DNA from: Siphonodentalium dalli
Lineage: Eukaryota > Mollusca > Scaphopoda > Gadilida > Siphonodentaliidae
Direction: 5' to 3'
Length of the DNA stretch: 64,000 bases
NCBI GenBank assembly: GCA_032622095.1
Contig: CP136069.1
Coordinates: 51,814,760-51,878,759 of the forward strand
Every line of letters starts with the position of its first letter. Position 1 is the first letter of the stretch. Under the pieces are notes generated by a model, which was not told the origin of the DNA, did no database searches, and was given only the letters and a program-made list of their open reading frames with translations. This document shows positions 22,786 through 32,079 of this stretch, in pieces. The position numbers were made by a program, and so were the translations under genes.

Positions 22786-24276
22786 CACTCTGAGAACCAG
22801 AAGTCCTTCAGAGAACCCAAAAAGGTTCTTCACCTTGTCACAATAGGAGCACCTTATTTGGTGCTTCAAAGGACCCCATCATAAGGTTCTAATGAGGAAC
22901 CATATCATAAGGTTCCACAGAAGAACCCCAAGAGGGTTCTTCAGAGAACTTAAGGGAACTTAAGTTCTTAAGGGAACCATAATATATCCCAACATGGTTC
23001 TTCAGGGAACCTTTATAAGAACCCCAGATGGTTTTTCGGAGGACCCCATCATAAGGGTCACACGAGGGTTCTTCAGAGAACCTTTCATATATCAGAACAG
23101 GGTTCTTAAGGGAACCATAATCTACCCCAACATGGTTCTTGCGTATATCGCGACGTTCCGTAAACTTTGAGGTTTTTTATAATACCTTATATATTGTCAT
23201 GATATTGAAGAGTTTGGGGAATGATGTATACATGGCAGCTTATACCTACACATTCAATATACAATCGCTTAATTTTGGTGTGATTCATCTTCTTGAATAC
23301 ACGAAGGTTGTGAATCAGTCTGCACTTTAACACATATTTGTGTGTATTTTACGATTAGCCGACGAACGTGCGATAACGTTGTCGGCTCCACGTATTCAGT
23401 ACGTTGATATTGTAAACAAACTTTTCTCAAGTGTCGTTTTGGTCCAACTATCACTTTTTCGACGGGGAGAGCTGATCCGAATAATAGCTAAGATGTATTT
23501 AGATATAATTATCGAAAGAATTTAACCGATTAGGGTGCATTTTAAGAGAATCGAGTGGAGAAAACTTGGTAACTTTTTCATCAGAAACGCGAATTCTGCC
23601 ATCACATGTTTCTGTATGATGTAGGCGAAGTAACTCTAAAATGTCGGCAAGTATTTAACCCATCAATCCCCATTACGGTGGCAGTTGAAGGGTGAAGGGG
23701 TGGTCGGACGTTCTCAGAAGCGGTGCGATGACACTTCTCGTGGCTTTTTACCCTTAGATAGCAAGTTTGGGCTCAATCTGTCAAGCCGTTTTCGAGTCTA
23801 TAAAGGATACATACACACATATACGGAAGTCTCAAATTGTAATTGAATTACTCACCATTTTGGTTAGTAGTAGGCCTACATGATTTGCTTTAAGCTACGC
23901 GTAAAAGTCTGCATTATATAATGCAGAAAAGTGTGCAGTACACATTACTTCGCATTACTTGAAAAAATGTAATGCATTGCAATGCATTACTAGTATACAT
24001 TACCATTCCCCAACCCTGCGAACAAACACGTACTCCTTTCTCTCTGGTTGATGTTTTATTCATGTTAATCACTCAATTCGGCTCGATGGCACATGTATCA
24101 ACTGCATTATTGTTTGGTCATGAAGAACCCTTCAGCATCCAAGAGAACCCTAGTTACACACCGACGGACCCTATCGATTACAGGGAACCTTTTCTGACAC
24201 CGAGGAACCTTTGAGTTCTTACAGAGAACCCTTGAGTTCTTCAAAGAACCACAAAGAACCCCTAATTCTTAGAGTG
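22786..24276. mobile_element. CACTCT-ended DNA transposon inserted in a hairpin repeat
   Basis: 1491 bp with ends CACTCTGAGAACCAG and, inverted, CACTCTAAGAATTAG. The subterminal ~350 and ~160 bp are packed with AGAACC and GGTTCT in both orientations. It splits a GGAGCCCCA hairpin: GACGACAGTCCCCATTGCATT on the left and TTGTTCTCTCTTTCTGGGGC on the right, with TT duplicated, fitting the 2-3 bp target duplications of CACTA elements. No transposase ORF is found. It sits in intron 4 of gene B. Confidence 0.82.
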
Positions 24277-24476
24277 TTGTTCTCTCTTTCTGGGGCTACA
24301 TAAAGGGGTTAACCTCCAGTATGAGAATCATACATGCGCGTGTGAACAAAATGACTTCGTACTCAGAGTCTGAACAAATTACAGAAATTCACAGCCTATA
24401 CACTATACCATGTAAACCTTGTGTCGGGGCGTTACTATAGGAAGAGTAACGAAGATAACAAAAGCGGTGTTTGCAG

Positions 24477-24514
<38 letters not shown>

Positions 24515-24744
24515 GGACAGACAGACAGAGGGCGGGAACGGAAGAGGATGCTATATAGAGGGAGATTGTTCTCTATTCGCGGTCATATTATTTTGAGATG
24601 GTTTCCTGAAACCACCCTATACAACAATCGATCAAAATATGTCAAGGGAAATATATGGGTCATATATGTGTTTCTCGTGGGTCGGCTGCTATATCTTAGA
24701 TCGTGTTCGAGGTTTTAGATTATTGCTCTTCGATCATTGCCACC
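24277..24744. other. Non-coding; (GA)n and GACA tract
   Basis: Remainder of the split hairpin, then a 35-bp GA run near 24480-24512 leading to CGGACAGACAGACAG. No gene. Confidence 0.6.
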
Positions 24745-25085
24745 CTAATATGTACACATGCGGTACTCATTTATACTGGACGTGATATGTACACATGCGG
24801 TACTCATTTAAAAATGCATGGTGTATGTACACATGCGGTACTCATTTAAAATGTATGGGGTATATGTACACATGCGGTACTCATTTATATTGTATGGGGT
24901 ATGTACACATGCGGGTAGCATTTATAATGTATGGGTGTATGGGGTATGTACAATGCGGTACTCATTTATAATGTATGGGGTATGTACACAATCATGCTAG
25001 TATCACTATACTGTATGGGGTATGTACACATGCGGGTAGCATTTATACTGTATGGATATATGGGGTATGTACACATGCGAGTATA
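24745..25085. repeat. ~35-bp tandem repeat, about ten diverged units
   Basis: Units of ATGTACACATGCGGTACTCA plus TTTATAnTGTATGGGGT. Some have GGGTAGC in place of GGTACTC. Confidence 0.92.
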
Positions 25086-25549
25086 GTAAGTTCGAAGAAC
25101 GTTAACATATATTTGTTAATATACAAGGTATATGTCCATCAAATCACATCTCCCCATTTTTGAGGAAATCACACCAAGCTTGGGGAAAATAGCTTCAAAA
25201 CACTATTTTTCAAAATATCAAATGTGTTTATTAAATATTAGGCTTCAAAACTAACATCCCAAAAATATAAGACGCGAAAACAAGTCCGAGAAAATCCAAT
25301 CCAAAATTCAAAACCTGATCGATTTTTTTTCAAAATATTCAAATGCATGTCTATCTCCTCGTCGAATAAATTTTTAAGAAATTCTCATAAAATAACACAG
25401 ATATGGCTACCAAACCGAGAACGGCTATACTGGTGATTAAATAATAATACACATTTAGCCTAGTGCATGTGTCTGTTTGTGACATTTAGTTCCAAAGGTG
25501 ACTAGTACTTGTTTACGTTCAACTGTGTTTTTATTCTGTCGATAAAGAG
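25086..25549. other. Intron of gene B, nothing recognised
   Basis: AT-rich with repeated TCAAAATAT-type words. No ORF or clear element. Confidence 0.5.
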
Positions 25550-26556
25550 ATGCTGACAAGCGACGAGAACGAGACTCGGGGAATGTACGATTGGCTGAGA
25601 ACGAGACACGGGGAACGTGCGATTGGCTGAGAACGAGACTCGGGGAACGTGCGATTGGCTGAGAACGAGACTCGGGGAATGTACGATTGGCTGAGAACGA
25701 GACTCGGAAAACGTGCGATTGGCTGAGAACGAGACTCGGAGAACGTGCGATTGGCTGAGAACGAGACTTGGAGAACGTGCGATTGGCTGAGAACGAGACT
25801 CGGAGAATGTGCGATTGGCTGAGAACGAGACTCGGAGAACGTGCGATTGGCTGAGAACGAGACTCGGAGAACGTGTGATTGGCTGAGAACGAGACTCGGG
25901 GAACGTGCGATTGGCTGAGAACGAGACTCGGAGAATGTGTGATTGGCTGAGAACGAGACTCGGAGAATGTACGATTGGCTGAGAACGAGACTTGGAGAAC
26001 GTGCGATTGGCTGAGAACGAGACTTGGAGAATGTACGATTGGCTGAGAACGAGACTCGGAGAACGTGCGATTGGCTGAGAACGAGACTTGGAGAACGTGC
26101 GATTGGCTGAGAACGAGACTCGGAGAACGTGCGATTGGCTGAGAACGAGACTTGGAGAACGTGCGATTGGCTGAGAACGAGACTTGGAGAACGTGCGATT
26201 GGCTGAGAACGAGACTCGGAGAACGTGCGATTGGCTGAGAACGAGACTTGGAGAACGTGCGATTGGCTGAGAACGAGACTTGGAGAACGTGCGATTGGCT
26301 GAGAACGAGACTCGGAGAACGTGCGATTGGCTGACAACGAGACTCGGAGAATGTGTGATTGGCTGAGAACGAGACTCGGAGAATGTTTGATTGGTTGAGA
26401 ACGAGACTCGGGGAACGTACGATTGGCTGAGACGAGACTCGGAGAATGTGTGATTGGCTGAGAACGAGACTCGGAGAACGTGCGATTGGCTGAGAACGAG
26501 ACTTGGAGAACGTGCGATTGGCTGAGAATGACACTCGGATAACGTACGATTGGCTG
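25550..26556. repeat. 32-bp minisatellite, about 31 units, CCAAT box in each unit
   Basis: Units of GATTGGCTGAGAACGAGACT plus CGGAGAACGTGC. On the minus strand each gives CTCAGCCAATCG, a strong match to the NF-Y CCAAT consensus, every 32 bp (about three helical turns). Long frames on the minus strand (over 300 codons) arise because few stops occur in the unit. They show no independent protein character. Confidence 0.95.
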
Positions 26557-26891
26557 CGAAACCGAAAGTATCTGATTGACACCAATCATATTACAGCTAT
26601 CGTGGTTTTTCAAGTTGGAAGCTCTGGTCTTTCCACGGATATTGGCTTGGGGAAATTAATAAAACTTGAACATGTTATTTCATTAGAGTGGCCATTCGTC
26701 TCCAGGATTCCCAATAAATAAATAAATAATAACTAAATCATTAGTGTGGCCCGAACATATGTTTGATTGATTGATTATATTTGACATATTTAGACAGTTT
26801 TTTCGTGCTTTTCGAGAAATTGCTTTCTTTTTGGGTCAAGCCATAGCTAGTCGATTGGACGATGAGATATACAGCTAAAACACCGTCATAC
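26557..26891. other. Intron of gene B, nothing recognised
   Basis: No gene. ATAAATAAATAAATAA near 26716 and GATTGATTGATT near 26762 are short microsatellites. Confidence 0.6.
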
Positions 26892-27069
26892 CTTTGCGGT
26901 AAAGTCCACCGTCCTTTATATGTTTTGGAATCCAATCCCCTTCCATTCTTGACTTGGCGTATTCTCTCATTTTATCGATGTGACACGCATCTAACACTTT
27001 GTTGTAGAATTTGTCGTCGTAATTCTTCCCCAGGTGAGCCGCTATCATCTTTATGGTGAATATAGGGTC
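26892..27069 (-). CDS. Cytosolic sulfotransferase B, exon 4
   Basis: 178 nt between the acceptor TTACACAG (then GACCC) and the donor CGCAAAG followed by GTATGAC. It reads in phase 0 from DPIFTIKMIAAHLGKNYDDK, through ACHIDKMREYAKSR, to GGLYRK, and hands one base to the terminal exon to form RKG-KIGDW. DP-x(n)-IAxHLG is the usual sulfotransferase segment after the YEDM motif. M(R)EYAKSR and RKG belong to the C-terminal PAPS-binding part. The upstream exon with YGSWF...YEDM is not found in the 11.8 kb to exon 2, most of which is a 54-bp minisatellite. Either it is lost or too diverged to see, or this pair belongs to a gene whose middle was deleted. Confidence 0.93.
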
Positions 27070-27090
27070 CTGTGTAATACAATATAACAT

Positions 27091-27169
27091 GTTGTGGAAT
27101 CAATCACTTTTCGTTCTTGACTTGGCATAATTATTCTCTCATTTGATCGATGTGACAGGCATTTAACAC
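27091..27169 (-). pseudogene. Partial exon-4 duplicate of sulfotransferase B
   Basis: Matches exon-4 bases 26921-26999 at about 85%, including TCATTTGATCGATGTGACAG and TTCTTGACTTGGC. Translated, it gives VLNACHIDQMRE and then a stop, caused by a 4-base gain. It sits 22 bp upstream of the true exon and has no splice sites of its own. This is a dead internal duplication. Confidence 0.85.
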
Positions 27170-27282
27170 ACGAACCGCTACCTTATGTATATAATGCACA
27201 TATAGGGTACATTCTAGCTGCTACCTTATGTATATATGGTACATTCTAGCTGTCAATATATATATAAAGATATATATATAGA
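27170..27282. repeat. Short direct duplication, CTACCTTATGTATATA
   Basis: GCTACCTTATGTATATA...GGTACATTCTAGCTG occurs twice, followed by a TATATATATAAAGATATATATA run. Confidence 0.75.
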
Positions 27283-27531
27283 AGTCACATATTTGAATTC
27301 CCATTCCTTGGCAAATGTTTTGAGGAGAGCACTGGTATACTGATGGGTACTATTGTCACTGATTAATATTTCAGGAATGCCTCAACGTGCGAACACTGTT
27401 TTCATATGAGAAATTACATTGGCACTAGAAATATTGTCTATTTGCATTATTTCCAGATAATTGGAATAATAGTCAAAATAGTCAAAAACAAGCAAATACC
27501 AATTATTTCTGAACATAAACAAATCAGAGCC
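27283..27531 (-). pseudogene. Ty3/gypsy integrase core fragment
   Basis: The minus strand reads GSDLFMFRNNWYLLVFDYF, continues through YYSNYLEI, then (after one in-frame stop) GIPEILISDNSTHQYT and FAKEWEFKYVTS. This follows the retroviral-type integrase core of Ty3/gypsy retrotransposons, with the first Asp in the DLF context and the second in SDN. It stops before the catalytic Glu region. It lies downstream of the reverse transcriptase and RNase H relics at 28740-30420, same strand and correct order, so it is probably the same dead element. Confidence 0.88.
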
Positions 27532-27544
27532 TATTTATTTTACC

Positions 27545-27690
27545 AAGGAATGTTTGCAAATTCATGGTTTATACATGGTTTATACATGGTTTATACATGG
27601 TTACATGGTTTATACATGGTTTATACATGGTTACATGGTTTATACATGGTTTATACATGGTTTATACAAGATTTATACATGGTTATGAAG
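27545..27690. repeat. TTTATACATGG tandem repeat
   Basis: About a dozen copies of a 12-13 bp unit (GGTTTATACAT), some shortened to GGTTACAT. Confidence 0.93.
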
Positions 27691-27722
27691 AATGATTGTT
27701 CCGATAGAGAACCCTATTTTTT

Positions 27723-28100
27723 ACCCTGTGCCAATGCATTCTCTTATATATGCGAGTCGACCATGGGTCGCCTCGCATATATAAGAGAATGTATTGGCCT
27801 AACAATTTTTTATCATTTTTTTAAATAGACGTTTCTTACAATTTTTAGGACATAAAATAAAAAACATCCATTACCCTGCAGGGAGCCCCACATATATATA
27901 GAAGCATATAGAAAAGTGCCGTCTGCTCATGTTTGTCTGGGGCTCTATATGGGTCAAATTATAAAATTGTTAAAGAATACAAGAAAAAATTATTAAGATT
28001 GTAAAAAATTGCTAGGCCAATGCATTCTCTTATATATGCGAGGCGACATATGGTCGACTCGCATATATAAGAGAATGCATTGGCACAGGGTAAAACAAAC
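27723..28100. mobile_element. Double-hairpin MITE, copy 1, with an inner GGAGCCCC hairpin
   Basis: Each end is itself a 69-nt near-perfect hairpin with GCCAATGCATTCTCTTATAT arms meeting at TCGACCATAGGTCG, and the two ends are inverted relative to each other (TTTTACCCTGTGCC outside). The centre holds a GGAGCCCCA-type hairpin flanked by CTGCAG. A near-identical copy with the same flanks (GATTGTTCCGATAGAGAACC to CACATATAGCTGA) lies at 29882-30325, so the mobile unit includes those flanks. Confidence 0.88.
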
Positions 28101-28739
28101 TCCGACTTACGACTGGATTTGATATGGCGGGTCACATATAGCTGAGCAACATGTATTCAGTGAGAGACATTGCTTTCAGATCTTTGAGAGATTCATCCAG
28201 GGGGGGGGGGGGTGAAAAAAAAGTTTCCGGCACGTATGCCTGGGTGGGTGGGTGGTCAAAGCCACCAACAAGCAATTTTTTCCGCAACTAAAAAAAAACT
28301 TTCCTGCTTGTTTTTTTAATGTTTTGGCAATGAGTTGGGCTTCAAAACCACTTTGAATGAGAGAAATAATGTAATTCTAACTGGTAAACTGACTGCAGGC
28401 AGTTATCGTGTTGTATTTTGTTGCAAATTTTGAAATCCAAGATGGCCGCTGGCCGAATGACCTCAAAATGACTCATTCCTATTTACATGTCCATGTTAAC
28501 ATGCATGATAAATAGTATGCACAGAAATTCATATACAGCCGTTTACAGTGAATTTCCCCCCGCAAATCTCTGTTTTAGTGTTAAAAGGGGGGTGGGTGTA
28601 AAAAAAATGGTCGGAAAAAACTGCCGAAAACGGAAAAAAATTTGGCGGTGGGGGTGGGTGGGTACAAAAAATGATCGAAAGGGAAAAAATGCCATACTTG
28701 CCTGAAAAAAAATTCCGACCCCCCCCCCCCCCCCCCGAT
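28101..28739. other. Non-coding, G- and C-runs
   Basis: No gene supported. G-run at 28200-28211, C-run at 28719-28736, and inverted GAAAAAA/TTCCG and GGGTGGGT segments suggest repeat debris around 28195-28740. Confidence 0.55.
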
Positions 28740-28794
28740 TCATCACTGAATTCTTCTATCTTTCCAGAACTCATCGGTAGCATTTCAAGAACAG

Positions 28795-28935
28795 AATGAC
28801 ACAGAATGACACAGAATGACTCAGAATGACACAGAATGACACAGAATGACACAGAATGACACAGAATGACACAGAATGACACAGAATGACACAGAATGAC
28901 ACAGAATGACACAGAATGACACAGAATGACACATC
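28795..28935. repeat. 10-bp tandem repeat ACAGAATGAC, 14 units
   Basis: Uninterrupted ACAGAATGAC units inside the retrotransposon relic, with one variant (TCAGAATGAC). Confidence 0.97.
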
Positions 28936-29881
28936 ATTATCTGGAATTTCTGAATCGCACTATGGTAGTGAAGCTCTACTTAATGCCTCAGAAACGTAGG
29001 AGAGACCCTTTCACATAACTCATCTCTGGAGAAGCAGTAAGAATCGTTGAATTCTTGGTGGAGATTTCACAAGTGGTCATGTGAAGATACTTTGGAGAGG
29101 CTTATATGATCGTTTCAACAACAAATTTACGACCATATACATATTCGTGAAACATTTCAAACGCGAACAAGAGTGTTTCATTCTCTGATGTTGGCGCGTG
29201 ATGAAGTTAACGGACGACTTATATATGCAACTGGCATCCATTTGACGTCACGTATTTGTTCCAATAGAGCGCCAAGACATGTACTTGTAAAGTTGGATCG
29301 AAATATTGATGTATTGGCGTAATTGTAACAGCAACTTTTTTCAAAGCATGAAAGTTCGATTCTACCGCTTCTCAAGGAGCCGTCTAAGAGGATCTGTTAA
29401 TGATGAGCGATTCTGAAGAAATTTTCCGAGATAGCTCACCATACCTAAGAATCTTTGGAGGTCCTTTTTGTTTTCAGGAGCAGGCATTTCCAAGATAGCT
29501 GTTATGTTACCAGGATCAGCTTCCAGTCCTTTTGAAGAAATTTGTCCAAGATATTTAACTTCATTCACACTGACGACACATTTTGATTTATTTAACTTCA
29601 GTCCAGAAGATCGCAACCTGTCAAGAACAGCTTTAAGTCGTGCATCATGTAATTGTTGATTATCTGGCCATATAATGATATCATTTTGCGAATTTGCTGT
29701 GCCAGGTAGTACCTAAATTATTTCTCCAATGTCCCGTTCTAAATGGAATTCGATTGAAACGCCATCTGCCAAATGTTGAATTGAATGTTAACAATTTTCA
29801 CGATTCCTCATCAACTTTCAAATTCCAGTATCCAAAAGATGCGTCAATTTTACTGAATATCTCCGCACCTGACATGATTGT

Positions 29882-30325
29882 TCCGATAGAGAACCCTATT
29901 TTTTACCATGTGCCAATGCATTCTCTTATATATGCGAGTCGACCATAGGTCGCCTCGCATATATAAGAGAATGTATTGGCCTAACAATTTTTTATCATTT
30001 TTTTAAATAGACGTTTCTTACAATTTTTAGGACATAAAATAAAAAAACATCCATTACCCTGCAGGGAGCCCCACACATATATAGAAGCATATAGAAAAGT
30101 GTCGTCTGCTCATGTTTGTCTGGGGCTCTATATGGGTGAAATTAAAAAATTGTTAAAGAATACAAGACAAAATTATTAAGATTTTAAAAAATTGCTAGGC
30201 CAATGCATTCTATTATATATGCGAGGCGACCTATGGTCGACTCGCATATATAAGAGAATGCATTGGCACAGGGTAAAACAAATTCCGACTTACGACTGGA
30301 TTTGATATGGCGGGTCACATATAGC
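29882..30325. mobile_element. Double-hairpin MITE, copy 2, inserted in the reverse transcriptase relic
   Basis: Nearly the same sequence as 27723-28140 including flanks. It interrupts the reverse transcriptase between LNKDV and MSGAEIFSK, with CTGACAT on both sides as a possible target duplication, so it jumped after the retrotransposon. Confidence 0.87.
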
Positions 30326-30446
30326 TGACATCTTTATTTAATTCCTTTACGTCCAGACAAACACTAATTTTTCATGTAGATTTCTGAACCACAACAAGTG
30401 AGCTCACCCAGTCACTTGGTTCAGTTTGGTTTGTGCGTTGGTCCGT

Positions 30447-30464
30447 ATCCCACTTCTGACACCA
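30447..30464 (-). other. Retrotransposon primer-binding site
   Basis: The minus strand reads TGGTGTCAGAAGTGGGAT, the complement of a tRNA 3' end including CCA. TGGTGTCAG-type sites are known from tRNA-Leu-primed gypsy elements. It sits right after an ...ACAACA end that should be the inner border of the 5' LTR, and only about 40 bp before reverse transcriptase sequence, so gag and protease have been deleted. Confidence 0.7.
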
Positions 30465-30481
30465 TGTTGTGATTAATTCTA

Positions 30482-30930
30482 AATCGAAAAGGGTTAATAA
30501 CTATGTCAAAATCTAATTTTTCCGTCATCTATATACATGTTGCACATCTCCAATATATGGGCAATAATATTCTGAAGTTTCAAATCTCTAGGATGAAAAC
30601 TGTAGGAGGCGTTGATTACACCATGAAGGTATTTCATCATATAGAAAATTATAAAAAATGTTGAAATTTTCTAAGTCGAAAAGGGTTAATAACTTTGTCA
30701 AAAAAACAAAATTCCGTCATCTATATACATGTTGCACATCTCCAATATATGGGCAATAATATTCTGAAGTTTCAAATCTCTAGGATGAAAACTGTAGGAG
30801 GCGTTGATTACACCATTGAAGGTACCCTCATATAGAAAATTATAAAAAATGTTCAAATTTTCTAAGTCGAAAAGGGTTAATAACTTTGTCAAAAAATAAT
30901 TTTTCCGTCATCATATACATGTTGCACATC
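30482..30930. repeat. TCGAAAAGGGTTAATAACT repeat, two and a half tandem copies
   Basis: A ~180-bp unit (AAGTCGAAAAGGGTTAATAA, ATACATGTTGCACATCTCCA, TTTCAAATCTCTAGGATGAA, GTAGGAGGCGTTGATTACAC) is repeated. Relatives lie at 62765-63230. Confidence 0.9.
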
Positions 30931-30934
30931 TATA

Positions 30935-32060
30935 TCTATATTTGCGAATGTCTGTTTGTCTGTCTGTCTGTGTTCTATAGAAATTCACAGGAGACCATCT
31001 AGATGATACCAAAGGGGTCTACTAGGGGTAACTTTTTACGAGAAAGATAATGGTCGGGGTTAGAATTTTCTATAGGTCGCCTCGCATATATAAGAGAATG
31101 CATTGGCCTAAAAAAAATCTTTTTTTAACACTTTTTACCATTTTTTCTTACATTCTTTAACAATTTTATAATTTTTAATGTGTTAAGCCAATGCATTCTC
31201 TTATATATGCGAGGCGACCTATGGTCGACTCGCATATATAAGAGAATGCATTGGCACAGGGCCCTTCTGTTGGGTAAAGGGTTAAAATAAAACATCTACC
31301 CATATGTAAAATAAAATAGCCACCCATATCTATATCTATATTTACGAATGTCTGTCTGTCTGTGTTATATAGAAATTCACAGGGGACCATCTAGATGGCA
31401 CCAAAGGGGTAACTTTTTACGAGAAAGATAATGGTGAGGGTTAGGATTTTCTAAAGTGACGCCGATATTGTCAAGGGCAGAAAAGGGGAGGGGCAGAAAA
31501 AAAATTGTCGCCGATTGCCACAAATTAATCGAGACAGGGGTCCACAAGGGGCGAGAGAGACACAAGAATGGATAAACAATGTGTTTAGTGCCGATTTCCG
31601 CGTGATACGAGAAATCTAATCGTGTGGTTTGAATACGCCAAATGGGTACCATTTGGGTGGGATATATGTGGGCCATAAGTTTGATACGAATGTGTATACT
31701 CGCCAATTTTCAACAATTTAATTTATATCTTCATTTCCATAATGAGTCAAAGTTTGTGGTTTAATGCGCCGCCTGAGTCCGAAATAGGGACGGGCGGATC
31801 GTCACAACTGATAGAAATATGTTTAGTGCCAATTAACATCAAATTCATACACGTTCTTCTCAAATGATACGATGAGGCAAATCGTGCGTGTTAAAAACGT
31901 CACGTTTGGTGCCTAGATATATATTTGTAAATATATGTCTGTCTGTATGTGTTCTGTTATGGGGTACAATCGAGGTGGCATCAAGGCGTTCTAACATACA
32001 GTGGTAACTTTTTACGAGGAAGAAAATGGTGCATGTTAAAATATTCTATGTATCGTTCAA
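30935..32060. repeat. TATATTTGCGAATG repeat, diverged copies with an inserted MITE
   Basis: ATCTATATTTGCGAATGTCT, GGGGTAACTTTTTACGAG and GATAATGGT blocks recur at 30940, 31330, 31915 and, far away, 43610-45460. The units resemble one another over 150-300 bp with weak spacing. No ORF is convincing. Confidence 0.75.
31072..31281. mobile_element. Truncated piggyBac-like double-hairpin MITE
   Basis: The right end (GGCACAGGGCCCTTCTGTTG then GGTAAAGGG, followed by TTAA at 31282) is the exact inverse of the left end of the intact element at 54179. The other terminus is cut within its hairpin at about 31072. Confidence 0.85.
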
Positions 32061-32079
32061 TTTGTTAATACATTTTAAA

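Larger units (their letters stand above)
28740..30420 (-). pseudogene. Ty3/gypsy pol relic: reverse transcriptase and RNase H
   Basis: In minus-strand order: EPSDWVSSLVVVQK and CLDVKELNKDV (reverse transcriptase start); a 0.45-kb insertion; then MSGAEIFSKIDASFGYWNL; the catalytic box decayed to NDIIIWPDN; SSGLKLNKSKCVVSVNEVKY, with KYLG, typical of gypsy; FLGMVSYLGKF; then RNase H pieces with LGALLEQ and PVAYISRPLT; FEMFHEYVYGRKFVVET; and EALSRASLP near 28960. Stops and frame changes are frequent. The primer-binding site lies directly upstream and the integrase downstream at 27283. No gag remains. A 10-bp repeat has expanded inside it. Confidence 0.88.

Noticed and set aside
25455-26613. Two minus-strand ORFs of 360-376 codons with SQPIARSP-type repeats
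   Set aside because: Products of the 32-bp array. They overlap each other in different frames and have no independent support.
27406-27828. 140-codon plus-strand ORF with LYMVYTWLHG repeats
   Set aside because: Antisense to the integrase relic and then read through the TTTATACATGG repeat and a MITE hairpin.
28487-28912. 127-codon minus-strand ORF with CHSVSFCVIL repeats
   Set aside because: Generated by the 10-bp ACAGAATGAC repeat and G/C runs in the retrotransposon relic.
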